Assembly (NCBI GenBank): GCA_003670925.1
Contig: QWQG01000020.1
Location: forward strand, 1 to 47,405
Source of the DNA: Planctomycetota bacterium
GTDB taxonomy: Bacteria; Planctomycetota; Planctomycetia; Planctomycetales; Planctomycetaceae
Direction of reading: 5' to 3'
DNA: 47,405 nucleotides
The translations under genes were made by a program, and so were the position numbers. Numbering within the stretch: the first letter of the stretch is position 1; each line of letters begins with the position of its first letter. The notes beneath the pieces are model-generated. The model searched no databases and had not been told where the DNA came from. It worked only from the letters and a program-made list of their open reading frames with translations. Below are positions 24,441-34,200 of this stretch, piece by piece.

Positions 24441-24451
24441 GCGAGCGATCC

Positions 24452-26086
24452 ATGGCTGACTCATGCAAAACGCGCCTCACTGTAATTGTCATGATCGTGT
24501 TTCTGCATCTTGTGACTGCGTCAATTCTGCAGGCCTCAGTTTTAGACGAAATGTCCATCGAACGTTGGAAAGATCTCCGCGAAGCCGAGCGGTACCAAAT
24601 GCAGATCGCCGAAAAGTACTATCGCGAACAGAACTGGAAAATTGCCGCGGCCGAATATGAAAAATTTCTTACGCTGCATGAAAAAAGTACCGGTGCATCG
24701 TTTGCCCAGATGAAGTGGTCGATTTGTCAGGTGCGGCTCAAGAAACTGAATACCGCGATTAAAGACGGCTTTCAATCGGTCATCGACTATTGGCCTCAAT
24801 CACCGGATGCGATCACATCGGCCTATCACATTGGCCTCACGCACAAAGAGATGGGCGAAATTAAGCCGGCTAAAAAAGCATATCAACAGATGCTGCAAAA
24901 ATATCCGCAAGCCGCTGTAACGGCATTTGCGGCCGTCGATTTGATTGACATCGCTACCCTTGAAAATGACATTCAGACCCAGACAACTTTGTGGAAAAAA
25001 CTTACCCACGAAACGCCGCGCACGAGCGACACGCGGGGCGTATGTGAAAACGCATCTCGCCAGTATGCGGGATTCCTACTTCAGCACAACGGAGTTTCGG
25101 AAGCCGTTAAGTCACTGAACACGACCTATCCAGAACCATCTCTGCTTGTCGATCAATTCGTAACTCTGTCTGTGGCAGCCATCAATCTGCTCATGGCCGA
25201 CCAGAAGACGGTGCTCGAGGGAGAAAAACTTTCCGATGCTGCGGCTAGTCACATTCGTACGTTGTTGCCCTCGGATGTAAGCGTTCCAGAACAAAAAATA
25301 TTCGCCCACAAATGCTGGTTTGCCATCGCTGACTTGTACGCCGCTTCGAAACGGCCGGAGAAGACTGAAGAGACATTCAAGCTGGCACTCGAGAAACTCG
25401 GTCGCAATGACGAAATCCTAAGCCGGTACGCGCAATGGCATAAATCACAAACGCAGTTCGAACTGGCAAGGCAAATTTACGCGACGTTGGAGAACAAAAT
25501 TGAAGGCCAAGCTCAAATCGCCTACAGCTTACGGGAGCAGCTCAAATATCCCGAAGCTGTGGCCATCTTCCAGCAGCTTGCAATTGCAGATGTTGAGCGA
25601 CCTTTTCACTGGTTGTCCGAAGCGGCTACAACGCATCGGCATGCACACGCGTGGATGCCGGCCATCGCCATCTATCAGGAACTGCTCGCAAAGGATGTAG
25701 ATCACACAGACAACTGGCTGTGGAATATCGGGATCACGCAGCGTGACGGCGGCATGCTGAAAGAAGCAATCGGGACGTTCCGCCAGTGCAACAATTTCCC
25801 CAACAACTACAACGAGATGGCGGGATGTCATCGCGCCCTGAAAGAACATAACGAAGCTATTTTGCTCTACAACCAAGTCGCCGGAACCGATGAGAACTGG
25901 GCTCCGTGGGCGTTAATTCAGATTGCCTATACGCGTGAAGAAGCCGCCCAGCCCGAGTTAGCGATCAAATCGTTTCAGCAAGTTTGCAAGCGATTCCCGA
26001 AGAATCAATATGCGAGTCAAGCACATGCGCATCTGCAGACAAAATATAAGATCACCGTGACGCTTGGCGGGGCGAAAGACGAATAG
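24452..26086 (+). CDS. Exported TPR protein
   Basis: 544 residues: a signal peptide (TVIVMIVFLHLVTASILQAS) followed by TPR-like helix pairs to the C-terminus, for example NWKIAAAEYEKFLTLHEKS, EIKPAKKAYQQMLQKYP, EAVAIFQQL and LAIKSFQQVCKRFPKNQYA. The last unit is of the YbgF type seen in periplasmic TPR proteins. The ATG at 24452, 11 bp after the DUF4159 stop, begins the signal peptide; an upstream ATG at 24407 would overlap the previous gene. It probably acts as a periplasmic adaptor of the same complex. No enzyme motif is visible. Confidence 0.83.
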   Translation: MADSCKTRLTVIVMIVFLHLVTASILQASVLDEMSIERWKDLREAERYQMQIAEKYYREQNWKIAAAEYEKFLTLHEKSTGASFAQMKWSICQVRLKKLNTAIKDGFQSVIDYWPQSPDAITSAYHIGLTHKEMGEIKPAKKAYQQMLQKYPQAAVTAFAAVDLIDIATLENDIQTQTTLWKKLTHETPRTSDTRGVCENASRQYAGFLLQHNGVSEAVKSLNTTYPEPSLLVDQFVTLSVAAINLLMADQKTVLEGEKLSDAAASHIRTLLPSDVSVPEQKIFAHKCWFAIADLYAASKRPEKTEETFKLALEKLGRNDEILSRYAQWHKSQTQFELARQIYATLENKIEGQAQIAYSLREQLKYPEAVAIFQQLAIADVERPFHWLSEAATTHRHAHAWMPAIAIYQELLAKDVDHTDNWLWNIGITQRDGGMLKEAIGTFRQCNNFPNNYNEMAGCHRALKEHNEAILLYNQVAGTDENWAPWALIQIAYTREEAAQPELAIKSFQQVCKRFPKNQYASQAHAHLQTKYKITVTLGGAKDE

Positions 26087-26128
26087 CCCATGGTTTGTGT
26101 TTCAATGCAGGATTGCAAGGTTAGTCTT

Positions 26129-27790
26129 ATGGCACGTCGTTTATTTAATTGGATTGCAGCCGGTGTGTTCGCCTGTGGAGCATTGTCAGGCTGCGGATCT
26201 GAGATCACGAATTCTCCACGAGCGTTGCCCGAAACCGGGGAGCAGAACCCTGCAACAGATATCAAAAACACTCCGAGCGGGAAGAACGCCAGCGGCACCA
26301 CGGACGGTACAAATGCTCCGAAGACAAAGACTCCTGCGGCCCGAGGAATCGAAGAGCAGGTTGCTGCGATTGAACAAGAAGTCAACAGTGGGAACTGGGA
26401 TAAGGCTGAGGAAAAACTTGCCGCACTGAGGGAATTACGAGGTGAATCGTTAACCGACGAAGAGCGTGGTAAACTTCAACTCGTTGATAACTCGCTGCGT
26501 GATTCTCGCGACGCGTCGCGTCTTGACGAACGGACAAAATTGTTGCACGCTGCGAAAGCAGCCTTTCAGAACGGCAACTGGGATGAGTCGCTAAAACAGA
26601 TTGATGCGGTCGCCGCGTTGGCTCCTAGTGCAGAAGAGAGAGAAACCTTAAACGAATTGCGATCGTCAATCGACGCCGCAATGAAAGCTCAGTTGCGGCT
26701 CGCATCATGGATCAAAATGTTGGGATCCAGCAATGCGGGAGAAGTTAAAACGGCACAAACACAATTGCTGGAAGAGCCAGAAGCCGCGCTTCCACTAGTC
26801 CGGCAAGCGATCGACTCCCACGATCCCGTAACTACGAGGAATGGGTTAGAGTTTCTCCGAAAACTACGGAAGCCGGAAATTGTTCTGCCGATCATGGTTA
26901 GCGTGCTGGAAGATCCAGCCCAGCAGGCAAGCTGGGAAATTGCCGCGAAAGAGATTGCTCGCCAAAACCACCCCGGCACGGGGACGCAGATTCTGGAGTT
27001 GGCCCTCACATCAAGTCTTCCCGATCAGCGATTGGCAGCTACCAACGCATTGGCTAGTATCATCGATCCGCCGCAAGTGACCGCGCTGTCGTTGATGCCT
27101 AGTTTGTTTCGCGACGGATCGGAACTCGCAGCGACGATTTCAGCCTGCATGCATTCGGTTGTTATTCATCATCAGCATGATCTACTGGAATGGCGATCGC
27201 AGAGCGAAGCAATTTCCGATTCGCAAACTCAGCAGTTGAATCAGCTCAGCGAACGCCTGAAGACTCTGCAAGCTCTGCCCGCTGATCAACAGGGGACGAT
27301 TGATGCCGCACGGCAACTTGCGATAGCTCTGCGGATGATCACCCCGGAACCCATTTCAGGGGTTCAGATTCTGGATGCAACGCTGACCGACGCTGCAGTG
27401 AAGCCAGCCGCACTTCTGGATGGCGTGTGGAACAGTATCGACCCGACGACGATGTGGTGGACGCCAGTCATCCAAAATGGATTCGTGGTGCTGGACCTTG
27501 GCTCATCGAAAACCGTCACCGGTGTTCGGATCTGGAATTTTAATGAAAGCGGTGCCGGATATCGCGGCTGGAAGGACGTTGAAATCTACGTCAGTGATAC
27601 TCAGACAGCGCTCCGGCCTGTCGCCCGGGGAAACCTGCTGCCCGCACCAGGCGTTGCCGAGCCACTGGACTATAGCCAAGTTATCGAGGTGAACTTTGCC
27701 AAGGGCCGATATGTAAAACTGGCCTGCATGGAATATCTAGCTCAGTCAAGTCACGCCGGGCTGACAGAAATTCAGATCTTGGGTTACTAG
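26129..27790 (+). CDS. Lipoprotein with helical repeats and C-terminal discoidin (F5/8 type C) domain
   Basis: 553 residues with a lipoprotein signal (ACGALSGCGSE; lipobox LSGC, Cys22). The middle is helical: TPR-like units (NWDKAEEKLAALREL, NWDESLKQIDAVAALAP) and then HEAT-like units (about 185-330: NGLEFLRKLRKPEIVLPIM). The C-terminal 140 residues form an F5/8 type C domain (LDGVWNSIDPTTMWW, VLDLGSSKTVTGVRIWNF, GWKDVEIYVSD, GRYVKLACMEY, LTEIQILG). Such domains bind carbohydrates or other envelope ligands. The ATG at 26129 is chosen because it begins the lipoprotein signal, with AAGG upstream. It is the last gene of the operon. With the giant protein it is the second discoidin protein of the locus. 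Confidence 0.85.
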   Translation: MARRLFNWIAAGVFACGALSGCGSEITNSPRALPETGEQNPATDIKNTPSGKNASGTTDGTNAPKTKTPAARGIEEQVAAIEQEVNSGNWDKAEEKLAALRELRGESLTDEERGKLQLVDNSLRDSRDASRLDERTKLLHAAKAAFQNGNWDESLKQIDAVAALAPSAEERETLNELRSSIDAAMKAQLRLASWIKMLGSSNAGEVKTAQTQLLEEPEAALPLVRQAIDSHDPVTTRNGLEFLRKLRKPEIVLPIMVSVLEDPAQQASWEIAAKEIARQNHPGTGTQILELALTSSLPDQRLAATNALASIIDPPQVTALSLMPSLFRDGSELAATISACMHSVVIHHQHDLLEWRSQSEAISDSQTQQLNQLSERLKTLQALPADQQGTIDAARQLAIALRMITPEPISGVQILDATLTDAAVKPAALLDGVWNSIDPTTMWWTPVIQNGFVVLDLGSSKTVTGVRIWNFNESGAGYRGWKDVEIYVSDTQTALRPVARGNLLPAPGVAEPLDYSQVIEVNFAKGRYVKLACMEYLAQSSHAGLTEIQILGY

Positions 27791-28092
27791 GGTCGCGTAT
27801 CGGTCGAAACCACAACGCTTCGGATGGATCTTTCATTCGCCCACACCGGTGTTTCTCACGGCATGCTTTGTAGCGACTTCAACGTCAAGCCTGCGCCAAC
27901 AATCTCTGGGGTTAGATTTTCCCGGCGCACGCATGACAGCGGCCATCCTTGACCGTCAGACGTTGAAAGCGTTGATGGCAGGCTTGCCAATCGCCTCGAT
28001 ATGCAGCACGTCGTTGGTCACTTAATGCGTCCAGACAACAGGAATCGGTTCGGATTGGCAGCGTTCCGCGCTGGTATATCCGATGAGGAAAT
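27791..28092. other. Convergent intergenic region
   Basis: This 302-bp gap separates the convergent lipoprotein and DMFase-like genes. No terminator hairpin with a T-tract, repeat or credible small gene was found by eye. Confidence 0.5.
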
Positions 28093-29592
28093 TTATTTTT
28101 CAATGGCCCGCTGCAATAAATTGCTCGTGATCTTCTGGATGCGATCATCAGGGCCGTGTGGTCGGCTGTGATGCGACCACGGCAGCGTGTGGCCTGGGGG
28201 GTCACCGAGCGCCTGAGCCCACCAGATCGTTGCTGCATTGAAAACAAAGTTGTCTTGCGGGCCCGGATAAATTGTGGCAGTCCATTGTTGAGGATTGACA
28301 CCACCTTGCCATGCTGTGCCACCGGCGACAACTTCCAAACCCGGGATCGCCGCTGGCTGACCATGATATTCCCAACCAATCAACCCCGGGACAGAATCGC
28401 CATTTTTCATGCCGGTGTGGTCAAACATCCAGTGATCGGTTTTTGTCGCTGTCCAATCGCCTCCTCCATTCACTGGTTCCACGTTACGTGCCCCCATGAG
28501 CAACCCTTCATCGGGGCCTCGGAACGGGAACGGCCCGTTGTCTTTCTCACGGCCAAGAGCGTAATCATTCTCGGCACCGTACGGGCCTCCGCGAAAGAAA
28601 ATTCTATTTGCGTTTCCGTCTGACGACGGGCGGAGTGGGGTAACCCAGCAGACACTGTTACCGGACAGAAAGAGCAGATTTACGCCTTCGTCCCGCATCT
28701 TTGTGACGCTGGCATACTGTCGTTGATCCCAGTATTCATCGTGACCGATGCTGACAAACGCTTTGCACTTCACGCCACGATCGCTCGTCAACATATCGCT
28801 ATTGGACACATAGCTTACATCATAGCCCTGTTGTTCTAGCCAGTAAGTCATCGGGAATTCGTACGGGATGAATTCGCCCGCACCGACGGTCAGCGGATCA
28901 TTCACAACGGATGTGTATTGTGATTCGCGGCCGTAGGGACGATCAAAACTAACATCTGCCCACGGCCCTTGCCCGCCTTTCGGATGTGTATAAACAGAAT
29001 AGTGACTTGGCCAGACATTGTACGCCTGCCACGTGTTGTCGGAACACTGAAAGAGGACGTCTGCTGGCCTGTCGTCCCGCACAATGAAGATCACGTAACT
29101 TTGCCAATATGGTTCGTTGCCGTCTGGAATGGTGGTGAGGCGCCCCAAATAGACACCACTGAGCCAATCATTTGGAATCTTAAGTGAGAGCGATGTCTTC
29201 CAGCGACATTCGTGCAGATCTTTTTCGCCCGGCGTCGGGTCCTGCTGTGTGATTCCTGCAATTCGATCAATCGTCTTCATGAGGCGTGCGCCTCTACCGC
29301 CATAGTAACCGGTACGGAAAAATTCTATCCGAAATTGGCGTGAAGGATTGGTCGAAACCATGATCTCAAGCGATTCACCTGCTGTGACACTTTGTTTCGA
29401 GCAGTACCCTTCGATATTGACTGACCGACAACCGCCCTCTGCGACTTTGACACGCGTCAACTGCCAGTCGCGCGCCCCTTCATGGACATTTTCCTGTTGA
29501 ATTAGGTTGCGCACGTCTTCGGCTGAGGCCTCTGACGAAGCAGCCATGAACAGGGAAAAAAGAAGTAACGACCATTGGTTAGCAGGCAACAT
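28093..29592 (-). CDS. Exported N,N-dimethylformamidase beta subunit-like protein
   Basis: 499 residues with a signal peptide (SLLLFSLFMAASSEASA). The body matches the C-terminal domain of the N,N-dimethylformamidase large subunit: an Ig-like N-terminal part (QSVTAGESLEIMVSTNP, FRTGYYGGRGARL), then SDNTWQAYNVWP, DMLTSDRGVKCKAFVSIGHD, GHDEYWDQRQYASV, LLFLSGNSVCWV and a C-terminal GAATIWWAQ-like ending (NAATIWWAQAL). In characterised DMFase this subunit hydrolyses dimethylformamide with an iron centre. In planctomycetes most homologues are exported singletons of unknown substrate, so the name states homology, not activity. It lies downstream of a DUF1501 gene on the same strand (141-bp gap) and is probably the last gene of that group. 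Confidence 0.8.
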   Translation of the reverse strand: MLPANQWSLLLFSLFMAASSEASAEDVRNLIQQENVHEGARDWQLTRVKVAEGGCRSVNIEGYCSKQSVTAGESLEIMVSTNPSRQFRIEFFRTGYYGGRGARLMKTIDRIAGITQQDPTPGEKDLHECRWKTSLSLKIPNDWLSGVYLGRLTTIPDGNEPYWQSYVIFIVRDDRPADVLFQCSDNTWQAYNVWPSHYSVYTHPKGGQGPWADVSFDRPYGRESQYTSVVNDPLTVGAGEFIPYEFPMTYWLEQQGYDVSYVSNSDMLTSDRGVKCKAFVSIGHDEYWDQRQYASVTKMRDEGVNLLFLSGNSVCWVTPLRPSSDGNANRIFFRGGPYGAENDYALGREKDNGPFPFRGPDEGLLMGARNVEPVNGGGDWTATKTDHWMFDHTGMKNGDSVPGLIGWEYHGQPAAIPGLEVVAGGTAWQGGVNPQQWTATIYPGPQDNFVFNAATIWWAQALGDPPGHTLPWSHHSRPHGPDDRIQKITSNLLQRAIEK

Positions 29593-29733
29593 ACTTCAGC
29601 TTCTACGCCGGTGGCGAGAGTAAAGATTGGACACTTGAGAGCATGCCATACTGCAGGCATCGTTCTTTATCAGGAGGCGACATCGCTTCGTAATCTGCGA
29701 ACCGGTGCCTGCTTGTGATGTTCGAAAATGACA

Positions 29734-31170
29734 TTACGCGATGATCTCCGTGACGACGTGACCATACACGTCGGTCGGGCGAAAATTCCGCCCGGCGTAG
29801 CGGAATGTGAGTTGCTCGTGGTCGACGCCCAACAGGTGCAGAATTGTCGCATGCAGATCGTGCATGTGAACTTTGCCTGCGACGGCGAGTTGTCCAATTT
29901 CGTCCGTGTTGCCCCAACTGAAGCCCTTCTTGAGACCGCCGCCGGCCAGAAATACCGTGAATCCCTTCGGGTTGTGGTCGCGTCCATCAGACCCCTGCGA
30001 AAACGGCGTGCGACCAAATTCGCCACCCCACCAAACCAAGGTGTCTTCTAGGAGTCCGCGTTGTTTCAAGTCTTGCAGTAACCCAGCCACGGGTTTGTCT
30101 GTGGCTTTAGCGTGAATTGCATGGGCAGGCATGTTGGTATGCTGATCCCAACGGGGGTTGGCGGATTGATCGGCATAGTTGATCTGCACAAACCGTACTC
30201 CGGATTCCGATAGTCGCCGTGCGAGGAGGCATTGTCGTCCGAACTGATCGGTTTCCGGGTCGCCAATCCCGTACAACTTAGCCGTAGCTGCGGTTTCTCC
30301 AGATAGATCAAGAATTTCGGGCGCCTGCGCCTGCATCCGCCATGCAAGTTCATAATTTCTGATCACCGCGTTGAGCTCGTCGTCAACATGGTCGCGACGC
30401 GCGGATTGAAGCTGATTCAGGCGTTGAGTGAAATCGTAGCGCAGTTGCAGTTCTTGTGTCGACAACTGCGAGTTTCGGATATGATCGATAGTCATCTGTT
30501 CGGCAGGCTGAAACGTGCGACCAATCGATGTGCCCTGACAGACCGCTGGCAGGAATGCGTTCGCATAGTTTCGTGGACCACCGTTGGCATCGGATGGCTG
30601 GAGGGATACGAATCCCGGCAGGTTTTGATTCTCAGTCCCCAAACCGTACAGAATCCAAGAACCAAGTGAAGGCCTGACCAGCGACGTGGCTCCTGTATGC
30701 AGAAACAACGTACATGGCCCATGCGCGACGCCTTCGGTATGCATTCCATGCAGAAAGCACAAATCATCCACGTGCTGCGCAATATTTGGGAACAAGTCTG
30801 AGACCGCTCGACCGCAGTCGCCATACTTCGAAAACCGCCACAGTGGCTTCATCAGTTTCTGCTGAGTTTCCTTACCGAAATCCCCGAATCGCACACCGGT
30901 GAAGTCGACTGACTGTCCGTCACGGCTGATAAGTTTCGGCTTATAGTCGAAAGAATCGACGTGACTTGGACCGCCTTGCATAAAGACAAAAATAATTCGC
31001 TTCACCCGCGGAGCAAACATCGGACGCTGTTCGCTGACGGTGTCTCTGAGTCCAAATTTTTCGTCTTGTACAACAGCGGCATCCGCCAGCAATGCGTGCA
31101 ACGCCACTGCCCCGAAACCGCAACTCGTCCGCGTGAGTAATTCACGACGTGATGGCAGTCGCCGTAGCAT
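29734..31170 (-). CDS. DUF1501 family exported protein (second copy)
   Basis: About 478 residues. It begins MLRRLPSRRELLTRTSCG, a twin-arginine signal followed by a hydrophobic stretch. DUF1501 blocks are present: FVFMQGGPSHVDSFDYKP, FLHGMHTEGVAHGPCTLF, GGEFGRTPFSQGSDGRDHN, VHMHDLHATILHLLGVDHE and the C-terminal FRYAGRNFRPTDVYG. The metal-binding Asp/His residues of the alkaline-phosphatase-like fold are therefore in place. The ATG at 31170 has GGAG about 9 bp upstream; an ATG at 31209 lies directly against AGGGAG and is a less likely start. It follows the cytochrome c/rhodanese gene on the same strand and is only distantly similar to the copy at 9037-10293. Substrate unknown. Confidence 0.9.
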   Translation of the reverse strand: MLRRLPSRRELLTRTSCGFGAVALHALLADAAVVQDEKFGLRDTVSEQRPMFAPRVKRIIFVFMQGGPSHVDSFDYKPKLISRDGQSVDFTGVRFGDFGKETQQKLMKPLWRFSKYGDCGRAVSDLFPNIAQHVDDLCFLHGMHTEGVAHGPCTLFLHTGATSLVRPSLGSWILYGLGTENQNLPGFVSLQPSDANGGPRNYANAFLPAVCQGTSIGRTFQPAEQMTIDHIRNSQLSTQELQLRYDFTQRLNQLQSARRDHVDDELNAVIRNYELAWRMQAQAPEILDLSGETAATAKLYGIGDPETDQFGRQCLLARRLSESGVRFVQINYADQSANPRWDQHTNMPAHAIHAKATDKPVAGLLQDLKQRGLLEDTLVWWGGEFGRTPFSQGSDGRDHNPKGFTVFLAGGGLKKGFSWGNTDEIGQLAVAGKVHMHDLHATILHLLGVDHEQLTFRYAGRNFRPTDVYGHVVTEIIA

Positions 31171-31212
31171 GCTGCGGTTCTCCGAAAAGTACTTCAGATG
31201 TCCATGCATCTC

Positions 31213-31240
31213 CCTGATAGGTCATACATGGCCTATCAGG
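31213..31240 (-). promoter_or_regulatory. Perfect 9-bp inverted repeat before the DUF1501 gene
   Basis: CCTGATAGG (31213-31221) and CCTATCAGG (31232-31240) are exact inverted copies around a 10-nt loop, in the gap between two co-directional genes. It may be an operator or an intercistronic mRNA hairpin. It sits over the possible upstream start codon region of the DUF1501 gene. No T-run follows it on the minus strand. Confidence 0.5.
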
Positions 31241-31282
31241 CCGGACGCAGATTGAGAGAAAAGATCGTCCTTCAATTGGCGA

Positions 31283-34200
31283 CTATTTCCCAAGTGCTGC
31301 CTTTTCAAAACCAGATTCCACGAGTTTATCAAAACCGGCCTTCAGTGGACGAATATCGTAACCTTTCCCCGCCAAAGCTTGCCCACACTGGACGGCTCGC
31401 CCGCCCGCTCGACAGTGGATATAAACGATCTTATCCTTGGGGATTCTTGCAAGGGCTACGGCCAATGTGGTTGCGTCTTTGAGCGTACTTAACGGCACCA
31501 ACGTGGCAACATCCACGTGTCCTTCGTTCCACTCAGATTCTTCGCGTACGTCTATGAGAACGGCAGTCCCGTCGGCAATTCTCTGCTTCACAACTTCAAG
31601 CGAATCGACAGTATGACCAGCGTCAGTAAACATCTGTTTTTCTTTCGGTTTTGGGGTACTAGCGTTTTTCTTTGCTCCCGCAAACACTGGAGAATCTCGG
31701 TCACCACCAGATTGCAGATACGCCACCAAGTCCAGCAATTCATCTCGATTGAGTGTATTTACCAAACCACTCGGCATCATGGAGGCTTTAGAAACGAGCG
31801 TCTGTTCGATCTCATTACGGGACACATTTGTGAGGTTGCCGGGTTCCAACATATTTTCACAAACCATGATTTTATCATTGTTTAAATTGACGACTCGCCC
31901 CACAACCTGCTTCCCGTTGGCTAGGACAAAGATGTTGGACTCGTATTGATCAGAGATGACCTTACTGGGCTCGATGATTCCCTCGAGCAGAGTGCGTGCG
32001 TTATATCGACGAGCGACAGCGGTCAATTCCGGGCCGACGAATCCACCATCGCCCGCGAAGCGATGGCACTTGAAACAAGCCGTGACTTGAAACATCTTTC
32101 GTCCGTTGTCAAAGTTGCGTCCGATAAGTCCCGCCTCAACATCCGCCAGTAACTCGTCAACTTTCCATTCTTGAACCAGCGGTCGCGACGACGCTTCCAC
32201 GAGATTCGCCGTACCTGTGGGTTGTGCTTCTAGGACATCCTTGAGTTCGGCTTTTTCGGCATCGGTCAGCCGCTCAATTGCTTCTTGACGAATATTTTTA
32301 ATAAACCCGGAAAATGAATTTCCGCCACGAAGAGTTGTCGATGTGACAAACCATTGAAAGAACTCTTTCCGCTGCTCTATTGTCCATTTGCCCTTGAGAG
32401 CCCGCAGGCAATAAACATAGTGAATCTGTTCCTCCTGACTTGGAGCTTTAGCCAGCAATGCCAACGTCTTTGCGGCCACTTGACTATCGTTAAGGTAGAC
32501 AAGTAGACGGCAAAGTTCACGATTCACCACAGTGCTTTTTGCAGGATAGAATCCGTTCAAAACAGCCGAAACATCACGCGCCAGTTGGGGGTCAGGCTCG
32601 CCCATGCGGATGTAGCAAAGCCCCATGACACGCAGCGCCGAAAGTACTTGCGACTCCGATAATTTTCCCACACTAATTTGGCTCATTGACTGCAGCAGAG
32701 GCAGTTGCAATTCCTGGCCGCCGCAGCGTGCCACGGCCAAGAGAGCAGTCAACTTTGCGTCTGGGTTGGAGTTTTCCTGGAGTGCTTTCTCCTGCCACGT
32801 TCCGACTGGCTGATGCTCCAATGCCACCCGCGCCGCAAAACGTATTGTACGATCCGCATGCCCAAGATACGGCCAAGCCTGAGCGACCGCATCCGAAGCA
32901 TCCGCATGATGCAGCGATTCGAGCTGATGTCGGATCGCACGCAATTCACTTCCCGCATCTTTTTCCAAAGTCGCCGGTGCCGTGCTTTCTGCACCTAGAT
33001 AAGTGACACGATACAATCCGGACTGAGTCTTGCGGCCGCCAATCGTGAAGTACATCGCTTGATCGATGGGATTGATCACCATATCTGTGACTGGCAAGGG
33101 AGCAGCCGAGATGAATCGCTCTGCCTCACCCGAGTACGTCGATCCGTCCGCAGTCAAGTGGACAGCATAGATCACACCGTAACTCCAATCGCTAATAAAA
33201 AGTGACCGCTGGTACTTCGACGGAAATTTTGCACCGGTCCCGAAGACAATACCAGTCGGAGAACCTTGACCAATGTCTACCACAGATCCCAAGCTGTCCG
33301 GATAGTACTCTGGCCATTTTCCAGTGCCGGAACGCCAACCAAATTCAGCACCGCTGGTCACATGATTCACACGCGTCGGTCGATACCATGGAGAACCGAC
33401 ATCCCATTCCATATCAGCGTCGTACGTGAAAAGTTCACCATCGGGATTGAAAGCAATGTCATACTCATTGCGAAAGCCGCTAGCCACCAATTGCCAATCC
33501 TGACCATCGGGGCTGACTTGGGCAATCCAGCCGCCCGGTGCAAGGACACCAACCGCATGCCCGCCGGCATCCCACATGCGTGGCAGTAACTGGTCTTCAT
33601 CCCAATTGCGGGGAACTCGTGAACTTGAAAAATCTGTCGGTGGCGTATGATTTCCACAACACACATAAAGTGACTTACCGTCCGGTGCCAGCACGATCGC
33701 GTGCGGCCCATGTTCATTTCCGCCCTTAAGCACTCGAATATGCTCAGACGTGTCGTATTGATCATCGCCGTCAGTATCGCGAACACGATGCAACCCGACG
33801 CGAGACTCATCATTGATGTTTGTCATCACATAAAGACTGTCAAAGGCACACAACAAACCTTGTGCCATCCCGACATCCACGTTGATCATCTCAATCAGCG
33901 GTTCGGCACCTGATCCCTTTGCCTGCGGAGTCACACGATAAAGCTTTCCATATTGGTCAGATACAATTAAGCGGCCCTTTGGATCCGTCGCGATGCATAC
34001 CCACGACCCCATTTGATCACTCGGCACCGAATACAATAATTCAACTTCGAAACCGGCGGCAATCTTCATACTTTCCACCGGCGTCGCAAGGGGAACCAGC
34101 ATCGGATCATCACTGAGCTGAATGGAATCAATCAACATGTCGCCCTTCTCACTCAATGGATCAATCCGAATGGATGTGACAGGCGAGTCAGTCGTAAAAT

